A stretch of 8,953 nucleotides of DNA from Sphaerochaeta sp. Lineage in GTDB: Bacteria > Spirochaetota > Spirochaetia > Sphaerochaetales > Sphaerochaetaceae. The stretch's first letter is position 1. The number at the start of each line of letters is the position of its first letter. The notes below the pieces were generated by a model. That model saw only the letters and a program-made list of their open reading frames with translations, searched no databases and had not been told where the DNA came from. The DNA lies in NCBI GenBank assembly GCA_023228445.1, contig JALOBD010000091.1:1-8953 (forward strand). The letters run 5' to 3'. Shown here in pieces: positions 1 to 6,782 of the stretch. The translations under genes were made by a program, and so were the position numbers.

Positions 1-1
1 C

Positions 2-679
2 ACCTCGGTGGGTAATGTAGTCACCTACCTGGTGATCCAGGTGCCCATCATGTTATTGGCGGCGCTCGTGCTCGCCTCCCTGCTCAACGACCCCAAGCTG
101 AAGGGCAAGACAATCTTCCGTACCCTCATCTTCCTGCCGTGTGCCACCAGCCTTGTCAGCTCGGCGATGATCTTCAAGTCCTTCTTCTCCATCGATGGAC
201 TTGCCAACACCACCTTGATGGCGATGGGAATCCTGGAGAGTCCGCTCAGCTGGTTGACCCATCCGGTCTGGGCGAAGTTCGTCATCATTCTGACCATTAC
301 CTGGCGGTGGACGGGATACAATACCGTCTTCTACCTTGCCGGTCTGCAGATGATCGACCGTAGCATCTATGAGTCGGCTCGCATCGACGGTGCCTCGTCG
401 ACCCGGCAGTTCTTTTTGATCACCATCCCGTTGCTCAAGCCCGTCATCCTGCTGACGACGATTATTTCGACCAACGGGACCCTGCAACTCTTCGATGAGG
501 TTCGCAACATCACCAATGGAGGGCCGGGTATCGCCACGCTCTCCATCAGCCAATACATCTATAACCTTTCCTTCACCTACAACCCGCAGTTCGGCTATGC
601 CGCTGCGGTCAGCTATGCAATCTTGGTGATGGTTGCCGCTCTCTCCTTCGTCCAGATCAAAGCAGGAGGCAAGCGATGA
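2..679 (+). CDS. CUT1-family sugar ABC transporter permease, 5'-truncated (MalF/UgpA-like)
   Basis: Inner-membrane permease subunit of a carbohydrate ABC importer (BPD_transp_1 fold). The window opens inside the gene. The frame is open to the left edge, and the GTG at 8 is an internal valine in what reads as a typical first-core-helix region, so the true start lies upstream. Counting from that codon, the 223 visible residues contain hydrophobic segments near 6-26, 38-58, 90-112, 136-156 and 195-215. The cytoplasmic EAA loop that docks on the ATPase is clear at 121-145 (YESARIDGAS, then IPLLKP). After it comes the FDEVRNITNGGPG stretch (163-174), typical of MalF/UgpA-like sugar permeases. The stop codon overlaps the start of the next permease by four bases (ATGA), so the two should be translationally coupled and form a heterodimer. 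The sugar cannot be read from the sequence; the downstream beta-galactosidase suggests a galactoside. Confidence 0.93.
   Translation, partial: TSVGNVVTYLVIQVPIMLLAALVLASLLNDPKLKGKTIFRTLIFLPCATSLVSSAMIFKSFFSIDGLANTTLMAMGILESPLSWLTHPVWAKFVIILTITWRWTGYNTVFYLAGLQMIDRSIYESARIDGASSTRQFFLITIPLLKPVILLTTIISTNGTLQLFDEVRNITNGGPGIATLSISQYIYNLSFTYNPQFGYAAAVSYAILVMVAALSFVQIKAGGKR
664..669 (+). promoter_or_regulatory. Ribosome binding site inside the upstream permease gene
   Basis: A perfect AGGAGG lies six bases before the ATG at 676, within the last codons of the first permease. It fixes the start of the second permease and the ATGA overlap. Confidence 0.85.
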
Positions 680-1488
680 AGCGTGTCAAAGGCACAGAAG
701 TCCTCAAGTATACATTTTTGGTCATCGTCTGCCTCTTCTCGGTCTTCCCCTTCTACTTCATGATCGTCGGTGCGACCAACAGCAGTGTCGAGATCATCAA
801 GGGCAAGCTCTCATTCGGAAATCACCTGTGGGCCAACGTCCGCACCCTTGCCCGGACGGTTCACCTCGGCAGGGCCTTCTGGAACTCCCTGCGCAACGCC
901 ACGGTGAACACGGTGGCGAGCCTCTTCGTCTGCTCTTTGGCCGGCTATGGCTTTCAAATCTATAGGGAGAAGGGCAAGGATACCCTGATGAGCCTGCTGC
1001 TCCTCTCCATGATGGTGCCCTTTGCCACCATCATGGTGCCACTCTTCAGGATGTTCAGTACGCTCAGGCTCCTCGATACGACAGCAGGCTTCATCCTCCC
1101 CTCGCTCTCGACGGCGTTTTTGATCTTCTTCTTCCGCCAGAGCAGCGAGTCCTTTCCCATTGAGACGGTACAGGCAGCACGCGTGGACGGGCTGGGTGAG
1201 TTCGGCATCTTCTTTCGCATCTTCGTGCCCATCATGGCCCCGACCTTCGCCGCCGCCGCCATTGTCACCTTCATGGGGGCGTGGAACAACTACCTGTGGC
1301 CGTTGATCATCATGCAGAGCCAGAGCAGTCAGACGATGCCCCTGCTCATCACCGGTCTGACAGCCGGCTATACCACCGATTACGGCATTCTGATGCTCTC
1401 GGTCACCATCACGACACTACCCACCTTGATCCTCTTCTTCACCCAACAGAAACGGTTCGTAGAAGGGGTGCTCGGTTCGGTGAAATAG
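676..1488 (+). CDS. CUT1-family sugar ABC transporter permease (MalG/UgpE-like)
   Basis: Second inner-membrane permease of the same importer, 270 residues, the usual length for MalG-type subunits. Predicted membrane segments lie near 11-32, 73-93, 104-125, 136-154, 185-211 and 236-256. The EAA loop is at 162-189 (IETVQAARVDGLGEF, then FVPIMAP). It is followed by AAIVTFMGAWNNYLWPL (194-210), the GAWN-type motif typical of this subfamily. The C-terminus QQKRFVEGVLGSVK matches the family's usual ending. The start is set by the AGGAGG at 664 and the ATGA overlap with the preceding permease. Pairing of two EAA permeases followed by a glycosidase is the standard CUT1 sugar-operon layout. No ATPase gene follows, so a shared MsiK/UgpC-type ATPase encoded elsewhere is inferred. 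Confidence 0.95.
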   Translation: MKRVKGTEVLKYTFLVIVCLFSVFPFYFMIVGATNSSVEIIKGKLSFGNHLWANVRTLARTVHLGRAFWNSLRNATVNTVASLFVCSLAGYGFQIYREKGKDTLMSLLLLSMMVPFATIMVPLFRMFSTLRLLDTTAGFILPSLSTAFLIFFFRQSSESFPIETVQAARVDGLGEFGIFFRIFVPIMAPTFAAAAIVTFMGAWNNYLWPLIIMQSQSSQTMPLLITGLTAGYTTDYGILMLSVTITTLPTLILFFTQQKRFVEGVLGSVK

Positions 1489-1504
1489 AGTACTATCGGA
1501 TACT

Positions 1505-1510
1505 GAGGAG
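1505..1510 (+). promoter_or_regulatory. Ribosome binding site of the beta-galactosidase gene
   Basis: GAGGAG sits five bases before the ATG at 1516. It supports that start within the 27-base gap after the permease stop. No promoter fits in that gap, so co-transcription with the permeases is likely. Confidence 0.8.
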
Positions 1511-1515
1511 TCACT

Positions 1516-4500
1516 ATGTCTACATTGTTTTTGAAGAACAGAGCTTGGCAGGAGAGCACCGTCTCATCGATGAACCGACTTGCGATGGTCTCGCTTCCCC
1601 CTGCGTTCCAAAGCGAAGCGGATGCGCTGAACTTTGTCCATCTCGGCCCGGAAGGGCGCGACCAGGTAACACTCCCCTTTGAACGAAGCCTCGATGGGAC
1701 GTGGGACTTCCGTCTCTACCCATCGCCGCTTGCTGTCGGGGAGGATGTCCTCTGTGATGATGCATCCCTTGTGTGGGACCCGATCCAAGTACCCCTCTCC
1801 TGGACGATGCAGGGGTGGGACAAGCCACACTACACCAACGTCATCATGCCCTTTGAGAACAATCCACCCTTCGTGCCTGAAGACAACCCCACCGGGGTGC
1901 ATCGGACAACCTTTACGATCGACAAGGCGTGGGAAGGCCGGCAGGTGGTCCTGGCGGTGGGAAGCGCCGAGAGCTATGTGGAAGTCTACCTCAATGGCAC
2001 CTTCGTCGGCATGAGCAAGGACACCCGCCTTGAGGCGCGCTTTGACCTTACCCCTCACCTTGTTGAGGGACGCAATACACTGATCCTCATCGTCGTGCGC
2101 TACAGCGACGCCTCCTACGTCGAGGACCAGGACCAGTGGTGGTTCGGTGGTCTGCACCGCAGCGTCACCCTCATCGCCGAAAGCCCTCTGGCGATGGACG
2201 ACATCAAGGCAACGCCCCTCCTCAGCGATGATTTTGGCCGGGGTACGCTCAACGTCACGGTCCCCTGCAGCCAAGCGGCAGGGGCGCTCAACGCAGCGCT
2301 GTACGATCGTAGCGGTGCGCTGGTCCATCAAGGCACATACTCGGTGAGCGAAGGAGCCTTCTCCTTCTCAATCGATGTGGAAGCGCCGGCGCTGTGGAGC
2401 AGCGAGGACCCGGCCCTCTATACGCTGGCCTTGACGCTGGGCGAGGAGAGCCGTGCCCTGCCCATCGGTTTCAGGCGCGTCGAGGTGAAGGGGAAGCAGT
2501 TGCTCATCAACGGCAAGCGGGTCTTCATCAAAGGGGTCAACCGCCATGAGCACGACCAGTTCACCGCCAAGACGCTGAGCGTCGAGTCGATGGTCGAGGA
2601 CATTGTGCTGATGAAGCGGCACAACTTCAACGCAGTGCGTACCGCCCACTACCCCAATGATTCGCGATGGTACGAGCTGTGTGACCGCTGGGGCCTCTAC
2701 GTCATGGACGAGGCGAACATCGAGACACACGCCAACTACGACACCATCTGTCGTGATGAGCGGTGGGCAGGATGCTTCCTGGAGCGGGTGCAGCGCATGG
2801 TGCGGGGCCACTACAACCACCCCTCCATCATCCTCTGGTCGCTCGGTAATGAGGCTGGCCACGGAGCCAATCACGATGCGTGCGTCGGGTGGCTGCGCCA
2901 CTGGGACCACAGCCGACCCATCCACTATGAGGGGGCGGTGCGCCCCAAGTGGGGCCAAGGAGCCCACACCTTCGAGAGTTTGCACCGTGGACGACAGACC
3001 ACCGACATCGTCAGCCCGATGTATCCGTCCATCGACCTCATCGAGCGTTGGGACCGAGAGGGTGACACCGAAGACCCTCGTCCCCTCATCATGTGCGAGT
3101 ATAGCCATGCGATGGGCAACTCCAACGGAAGCCTCGGTGACTACTGGCGGGCCATCAAGGGGTCGCGAGGGTTGCAGGGAGGCTTCATCTGGGACTGGGT
3201 CGACCAAGGCATCGCCGTCGATGAGGCGGGCAAACCCGCCGGCAGGCGGGGGGCGCAGGCCTTCCACACCACCGATGGCGGCAAAGCCTGGCGCTACGGC
3301 GGAGACTTTGGTGATACCCCTACGGACCGCGACTTCTGTCTCAATGGGCTCGTGTGGCCCGACCGCACCCTCAAACCCGTCATGGCCGAGTGCCTCAAGG
3401 TGCACCAGATGGTCTCCATTGCCAGCGATCACCCGGCATCAGGTCAGTTCATCCTCTCCAACGAACACGACTTCTCCACGCTGGACCATCTAGAAGCCAG
3501 CTGGCGGATCTTTACCGGCAGCCGAACCGTGGCAGAAGCAGTGCTCACCCTCCCGACCCTCGAGGCAGGAGGGCAGTGGCCCTTCACCCTGGATGCCATC
3601 AATGACGCGGGTGTGCGCAAGGCTATGGGCGAGGGGGAGACCTTCCTCCGCTTCGAGTGTCGCCTCAAGGAGGCTGTGGCATGGGCTGAGGCTGGCTATC
3701 TCGTCGCCTGGGAGCAGTTCACCCTCTCTGCTCCCGTAGTCACCATATCGTGTTCACCCGAGGCAACGGTGAACACGGCAGCAGGTACGTTCGCCCGGGA
3801 GGTGAACGCTGCTGGCTACAAGGCCATCATCGACGAAGAGGGTCTGCTCTCCAGCCTTGAGTTCGAAGAGACGGGACAACTGCTCGCCTCACCGCTCTCT
3901 GTCAGCCTCTACCGCTGTCCGACGGAGAACGATGGCTTGAAGACCTTCCATGGCCGTCCCGTCGAGGCGGAGGCGCATCACTTCTACCATACAGGCAAGC
4001 CCATCGCCCGATGGCTTGAGGTTGGATTGGATCGAGTCACTACAGTCCCTCTCTCCATCGAGAACGAAGGGGCAGCAGTAACGACCACCCACCGCATCGA
4101 AAGTGGCACAGGCGTGGTCCTCGGCCACTATATCCAACAGTGGACCTTCCTCAGTGAGACGGTTCGCGGCCACTTCACCTTCGACTTGAATGATGCAGCG
4201 GGCGAGTACCCCCGAGTCGGCGTGCACTGCAGTGTGCCCCGATCGTGGTCAGAGGTCAGATACCTGGGGCTGGGACCGCATGAGAACTATCCCGACCGCC
4301 TCGATGGGGCGTGGGTCAGCGAGCATCGGGCGACGGTTGATGAGCTCTATGTGCCCTACATCGTGCCACAGGAACACGGACTGCGCTGTGGGATGCGGCG
4401 CCTTGACCTGGTGGGGGCGGGCGATCAGGCCATCAGGATTGCGGGAGCGGGACAGTGGTGTTTCTCACTGCACAAGTACTCCATCGAGCAGCTCTGGAAG

Positions 4501-4668
4501 AGTCTGCATAGCGATGAGTTGGTCGCCGAAGATGTGTACCACCTCTCCCTTGATACGGCTCACCGCGGCGTTGGCACGGCAACGTGTGGCCCCGACACAC
4601 GTGAATCCTACCGCCTCAGGGGCGGGGTGTATCACCTGGAGCTTGAGTTTTCTGCAACTTTGCTGTGA
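1516..4668 (+). CDS. lacZ: Beta-galactosidase, glycoside hydrolase family 2 (LacZ type)
   Basis: Retaining glycosidase that removes terminal beta-galactose from imported beta-galactosides. There is no signal peptide, so it is cytoplasmic. At 1050 residues it is close to E. coli LacZ (1023). Domain order by motif: N-terminal sugar-binding jelly roll about 50-220 (GVHRTTF 127-133, DQWWFGGLHRSV 206-217); Ig-like domain about 223-325; TIM barrel about 328-630; second Ig-like domain about 635-740; C-terminal Bgal_small_N sandwich about 755-1045. In the barrel, NGKRVFIKGVNRHEHD (332-347) and DEANIETH (398-405) carry the expected metal ligands E403 and H405. WSLGNEAGHG gives acid/base E446 and IMCEYSHAMGNS gives nucleophile E528. 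WDWVDQG (559-565) and YGGDFGDTPTDRDFC (594-608) complete the active site. Compared with the LacZ pattern there are roughly 12-15 extra residues near 576-591. A CGPD sequence (1024-1027) stands where E. coli LacZ has the W999 region. Galactosidase activity is well supported; the natural substrate is unknown. Confidence 0.95.
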   Translation: MSTLFLKNRAWQESTVSSMNRLAMVSLPPAFQSEADALNFVHLGPEGRDQVTLPFERSLDGTWDFRLYPSPLAVGEDVLCDDASLVWDPIQVPLSWTMQGWDKPHYTNVIMPFENNPPFVPEDNPTGVHRTTFTIDKAWEGRQVVLAVGSAESYVEVYLNGTFVGMSKDTRLEARFDLTPHLVEGRNTLILIVVRYSDASYVEDQDQWWFGGLHRSVTLIAESPLAMDDIKATPLLSDDFGRGTLNVTVPCSQAAGALNAALYDRSGALVHQGTYSVSEGAFSFSIDVEAPALWSSEDPALYTLALTLGEESRALPIGFRRVEVKGKQLLINGKRVFIKGVNRHEHDQFTAKTLSVESMVEDIVLMKRHNFNAVRTAHYPNDSRWYELCDRWGLYVMDEANIETHANYDTICRDERWAGCFLERVQRMVRGHYNHPSIILWSLGNEAGHGANHDACVGWLRHWDHSRPIHYEGAVRPKWGQGAHTFESLHRGRQTTDIVSPMYPSIDLIERWDREGDTEDPRPLIMCEYSHAMGNSNGSLGDYWRAIKGSRGLQGGFIWDWVDQGIAVDEAGKPAGRRGAQAFHTTDGGKAWRYGGDFGDTPTDRDFCLNGLVWPDRTLKPVMAECLKVHQMVSIASDHPASGQFILSNEHDFSTLDHLEASWRIFTGSRTVAEAVLTLPTLEAGGQWPFTLDAINDAGVRKAMGEGETFLRFECRLKEAVAWAEAGYLVAWEQFTLSAPVVTISCSPEATVNTAAGTFAREVNAAGYKAIIDEEGLLSSLEFEETGQLLASPLSVSLYRCPTENDGLKTFHGRPVEAEAHHFYHTGKPIARWLEVGLDRVTTVPLSIENEGAAVTTTHRIESGTGVVLGHYIQQWTFLSETVRGHFTFDLNDAAGEYPRVGVHCSVPRSWSEVRYLGLGPHENYPDRLDGAWVSEHRATVDELYVPYIVPQEHGLRCGMRRLDLVGAGDQAIRIAGAGQWCFSLHKYSIEQLWKSLHSDELVAEDVYHLSLDTAHRGVGTATCGPDTRESYRLRGGVYHLELEFSATLL
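3749..3777 (+). repeat. Perfect 10-bp inverted repeat inside the beta-galactosidase gene
   Basis: CGTGTTCACC (3749-3758) and GGTGAACACG (3768-3777) are exact reverse complements around a 9-base loop. The hairpin covers codons about 745-754, at the boundary between the second Ig-like domain and the C-terminal sandwich. It may be chance or an mRNA structure; there is no following T-run, so it is not a terminator. Confidence 0.6.
4632..4668. other. Tail-to-tail overlap of two convergent genes (37 bases)
   Basis: The beta-galactosidase stop (TGA 4666-4668, + strand) lies beyond the kinase stop (TCA at 4632-4634, read as TGA on the minus strand). Both reading frames use these 37 bases. No GC-rich hairpin with a T-run is visible on either strand near the junction, so the two transcripts probably run into each other's coding region. 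Confidence 0.85.
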
Positions 4669-5570
4669 CCACCCTCAACGGCCATGACCATGGCGCCTTT
4701 GACTGCTGCGTCATCGGTATTGAACAACATCCACCGCGATGAGAGCCGTTGGATGATGCGGGGGACGATATACTGGTCACGCTCCAAGACCCCTCCACTG
4801 AGACCGAGGTGGTGGGGCCAAGAGGGTGGCAGGCGTTGCGCTGTCGCCTTGACCAACGCAACGAGGTGCTCGATTGCCTCGTCCATGATGTGGATGGCCA
4901 CTCGGTCGCCCTCCAGTGCGGCTTGGCTGACCTGGGGGGCGAAGGAGGCGACCTGATCCTTGGTCCGCTCCTTCGCATTGGCCCACCCGATCACCTCCTC
5001 GAGGCGGGTGAGGCCGAGCCAGGCTTGGATAGCCCCGCCAAGACCGGTTGGCAGATCACGTCCCTCGGCGCTTGTGAGGCTGCGCCTGATCGCCTCTTTG
5101 GCGATCCACCACCCTGAGCCCTCGTCGCCGAGCACACTGCCGAAGCCACCGCTGCGGACGACTGTGCCCTCGCTGTTTCGTCCGATGCAGATCGAGCCGG
5201 TCCCGCTGATCACGCACACCCCGCTCGGCTGGGGCAGGTTGCCTGCCAGCTGTAGCAACGCATCGCTTACCAGCACCGCCTGTACGGTGTTTTCAAAGTA
5301 CCCATCAAAGAATGATTGCCACGTCTGCCGCTCCTCCTCCCGACCCAAGCCGGCACTGCCGAAGCAGAGGCCGCCGATCGCCCGCCCCTTGAAGAGGGCA
5401 AGCGACTGGTCGAGCAGCACCTTCACATTATCTTTTGCCTGGGCCTCTCCCACCGCATAGATGTTCGAGCTCTTGCCTTGGCTCTGGTGCAATATGGTTC
5501 GGTCTCTGGTCATGATGCCCAACCGGGTACGGGTACCCCCGCCGTCGATACCGATGTAAATCTTTTCCAT
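4632..5570 (-). CDS. BadF/BadG/BcrA/BcrD-family sugar kinase, probable N-acetylglucosamine/N-acetylmuramic acid kinase (MurK-like)
   Basis: Cytoplasmic ATP-dependent kinase of the ASKHA superfamily, 312 residues from the ATG at 5570. Motifs in order: phosphate-1 loop DGGGTRTRLG (9-18), SSNIYAVG (34-41), GSAGLGREEE (71-80), VSDALLQLAG (101-110), phosphate-2 ISGTGSICIG (121-130), GGFGSVLGDEGSGWWI (141-156), which is highly typical of GlcNAc-kinase-like members, and the adenosine motif LSGGVLE (257-263). The family includes human NAGK and Clostridium acetobutylicum MurK, which phosphorylates MurNAc and GlcNAc at O-6. Divergence from namZ and nagZ points to the same substrates. An ATG 75 bases upstream is in frame, but the extra 25 residues do not resemble the family, which starts with the phosphate-1 strand (MEKIYIGIDGGG). 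No Shine-Dalgarno precedes 5570, which hints at a leaderless mRNA. The last 13 or so codons (tail EGGHSKVAENSSSR) overlap the beta-galactosidase 3' end on the opposite strand. Kinase class is secure; exact sugar is inferred. Confidence 0.9.
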   Translation of the reverse strand: MEKIYIGIDGGGTRTRLGIMTRDRTILHQSQGKSSNIYAVGEAQAKDNVKVLLDQSLALFKGRAIGGLCFGSAGLGREEERQTWQSFFDGYFENTVQAVLVSDALLQLAGNLPQPSGVCVISGTGSICIGRNSEGTVVRSGGFGSVLGDEGSGWWIAKEAIRRSLTSAEGRDLPTGLGGAIQAWLGLTRLEEVIGWANAKERTKDQVASFAPQVSQAALEGDRVAIHIMDEAIEHLVALVKATAQRLPPSWPHHLGLSGGVLERDQYIVPRIIQRLSSRWMLFNTDDAAVKGAMVMAVEGGHSKVAENSSSR

Positions 5571-5576
5571 GGCCCC

Positions 5577-5605
5577 AGTATGGATGCAAGGCTGCGATGT
5601 GGCAA
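5577..5605 (-). promoter_or_regulatory. Candidate kinase promoter, possibly giving a leaderless transcript
   Basis: Read on the minus strand, TTGCCA (5605-5600, five of six matches to the -35 consensus) and CATACT (5582-5577, four of six to the -10) are separated by exactly 17 bases. The -10 ends only six bases before the kinase ATG, so transcription would start at or next to the A of the ATG. This agrees with the missing Shine-Dalgarno. Predicted by eye only. Confidence 0.4.
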
Positions 5606-5656
5606 GAACACCATTGCCCTTGTGTTGTGGGGTCTTGTCGGGCATCGGCGATGTGG
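5594..5656 (+). repeat. 9-bp direct repeat in the divergent promoter region
   Basis: GCGATGTGG occurs at 5594-5602 and again at 5648-5656, 54 bases apart start to start (about five helical turns). Both copies lie in the noncoding spacer. The first overlaps the candidate kinase -35. The second ends directly before the candidate namZ -10 and contains its TG extension. This is a plausible binding site pair for a shared regulator; no regulator gene is visible in the window. Confidence 0.5.
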
Positions 5657-5662
5657 TATGCT
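5635..5662 (+). promoter_or_regulatory. Candidate promoter of the namZ-nagZ-GNAT operon
   Basis: TTGTCG (5635-5640) and TATGCT (5657-5662) each match four of six consensus bases, with a 16-base spacer and an extended -10 TG at 5654-5655. A short 11-base palindrome, CATCGGCGATG (5643-5653), fills the spacer and could be an operator. Transcription would begin near 5669, just before the Shine-Dalgarno, giving a very short leader. Confidence 0.4.
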
Positions 5663-5669
5663 ACAGGAC

Positions 5670-5679
5670 GGAGGAGAGG
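5670..5679 (+). promoter_or_regulatory. Ribosome binding site deciding the namZ start
   Basis: GGAGGAGAGG ends two bases before the ATG at 5682; its GGAGGAG core ends five bases before it. The reading frame stays open 366 bases further upstream across the divergent kinase gene, but this site and the protein's family resemblance from MKIGLD onward place the start at 5682. Confidence 0.8.
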
Positions 5680-5681
5680 TG

Positions 5682-6782
5682 ATGAAGATCGGTTTGGATC
5701 GATTGGGGCAGATGGACTTTGGCAGCCGCCGCGTGGCGTTGGTGACCAACGACGCAGCCTTTGACTCACAGTGGCGACGGAGTCGGGACGTGGTGGGCCA
5801 ACACTGCAACCTCATCGCCCTCTACGCCCCCGAGCATGGCCTCGGCGGCCAAGCGGCAGCCGGTGAATCGTTCAAGGATACCATCGACAGCGAGAGCGGC
5901 CTTCCGGTACGCAGCCTCTACCAACAGGAGTCCCTGGTTGTCGATCCTGCCCGCTTCAATGATGTCGATCTCATCATCTTTGACATCCAGGATGTCGGCC
6001 TGCGCTTCTATACCTACATCTCGACACTGCGCCAGCTGCTTGGCCAGCCGGTGCCGGTCCTGGTGCTCGACCGCCCCAACCCCCTCGGTGGCGAAGTGGT
6101 GGAGGGGGTACTGCTCTCCACAGCGTATGAGAGCTTTGTCGGTCCAGCCGGGCTGCCCGCACGATACGCGCTGACGATCGGGGAGCTAGGGCAGTGGATG
6201 GCAGCCACCTATGGATCTTCTTGCCCCTACTCGGTGCTCTGGATGGAGGGGTGGCAACGCAGCTCCCTCTGGCCTTCGCTCTCAAGACCCTGGGCGATGA
6301 GCAGTCCAGCCCTTGCACACACCGACGCACTCTTCTGTTACGCGGGCTTCTGCCTCTTTGAAGGGACCAACCTCAGTGAAGGGCGGGGGACCAGTGCCCC
6401 GTTCGAACTCTTCGGCGCACCCTTCATCGACCGTATGCGCCTGCTTGAGGCGGTGGAGCAGCGCGAGTTTGAGGGCGTCGCCTTTACGGCGATCTCCTTC
6501 GTTCCGACGGCGAGCAAGTGGGCCGGAGAGACCTGTCACGGTCTCTATGCCCACATCACCGACCATCACCGCTTTCGGCCAGTCGAAGTTGTCATCCACT
6601 TGCTCTCACTCATCGAGGACCTGTATGGTGATGACTTGGAGTTCCTGCCGACCTTCGAGCGCCTCGCCGGCTTTGGCCATGGTATGATTAGGGGAGGGCG
6701 GGGCGAGGAGCTCGTGCACGCAGCATCGAGGGATGCAGAACTATTTACAAAGGAGAAGAGAGGGTATGAGTACTATCACTGA
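5682..6782 (+). CDS. namZ: Exo-beta-N-acetylmuramidase NamZ-like (DUF1343, GH171), without signal peptide
   Basis: Predicted to remove MurNAc from the non-reducing end of peptidoglycan fragments such as MurNAc-GlcNAc. The 366-residue product shows the DUF1343 motifs in order: VALVTND (18-24), YAPEHGLGGQAAAGE (48-62), SGLPVRSLY (72-80), FDIQDVGLRFYTYIST (100-115), LDRPNPLGG (129-137), EGTNLSEGRGTSAPFELFGAPF (227-248), KWAGETCHGLYAHITD (279-294, with W where relatives have an aromatic) and RFRPVE (297-302). These carry the conserved acidic residues of the family (E51, D101, D104, D130, E227, E233). I did not assign a catalytic residue. The N-terminus MKIGLDRLGQ is not a signal peptide, so the enzyme should be cytoplasmic, unlike secreted Bacillus subtilis NamZ (YbbC). 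The gene heads an operon and overlaps nagZ by 17 bases, the same partnership as in B. subtilis. Family assignment is firm; substrate is by homology. Confidence 0.93.
   Translation: MKIGLDRLGQMDFGSRRVALVTNDAAFDSQWRRSRDVVGQHCNLIALYAPEHGLGGQAAAGESFKDTIDSESGLPVRSLYQQESLVVDPARFNDVDLIIFDIQDVGLRFYTYISTLRQLLGQPVPVLVLDRPNPLGGEVVEGVLLSTAYESFVGPAGLPARYALTIGELGQWMAATYGSSCPYSVLWMEGWQRSSLWPSLSRPWAMSSPALAHTDALFCYAGFCLFEGTNLSEGRGTSAPFELFGAPFIDRMRLLEAVEQREFEGVAFTAISFVPTASKWAGETCHGLYAHITDHHRFRPVEVVIHLLSLIEDLYGDDLEFLPTFERLAGFGHGMIRGGRGEELVHAASRDAELFTKEKRGYEYYH
6751..6758 (+). promoter_or_regulatory. Ribosome binding site deciding the nagZ start, inside namZ
   Basis: AGGAGAAG lies seven bases before the ATG at 6766, within the last namZ codons. 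An earlier in-frame ATG at 6733 lacks such a site and would add 11 non-family residues. Confidence 0.8.

Noticed and set aside
901..913. 13-base match ACGGTGAACACGG between the second permease (901-913) and the beta-galactosidase gene (3766-3778)
   Set aside because: Both copies are coding in unrelated proteins; about one such match is expected by chance in a window of this size.
2368..3432. 354-residue open frame antisense to the beta-galactosidase
   Set aside because: GC-rich coding DNA commonly leaves long antisense frames. The translation shows no recognisable domain, and the + strand product is unmistakable GH2.
2657..3493. 278-residue + strand frame inside the beta-galactosidase gene
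   Set aside because: It is a shifted-frame shadow, rich in Ser/Thr/Arg with no fold-like pattern.
5571..5645. 25-residue N-terminal extension of the kinase from an ATG at 5645
   Set aside because: The family begins at the phosphate-1 strand a few residues after the ATG at 5570. The extension sequence is uncharacteristic and covers the intergenic promoter region.
5316..5681. Long N-terminal extension of the namZ reading frame (122 residues)
   Set aside because: It runs antisense through the kinase 5' half and the promoter spacer, has no family resemblance, and a strong ribosome binding site marks the ATG at 5682.
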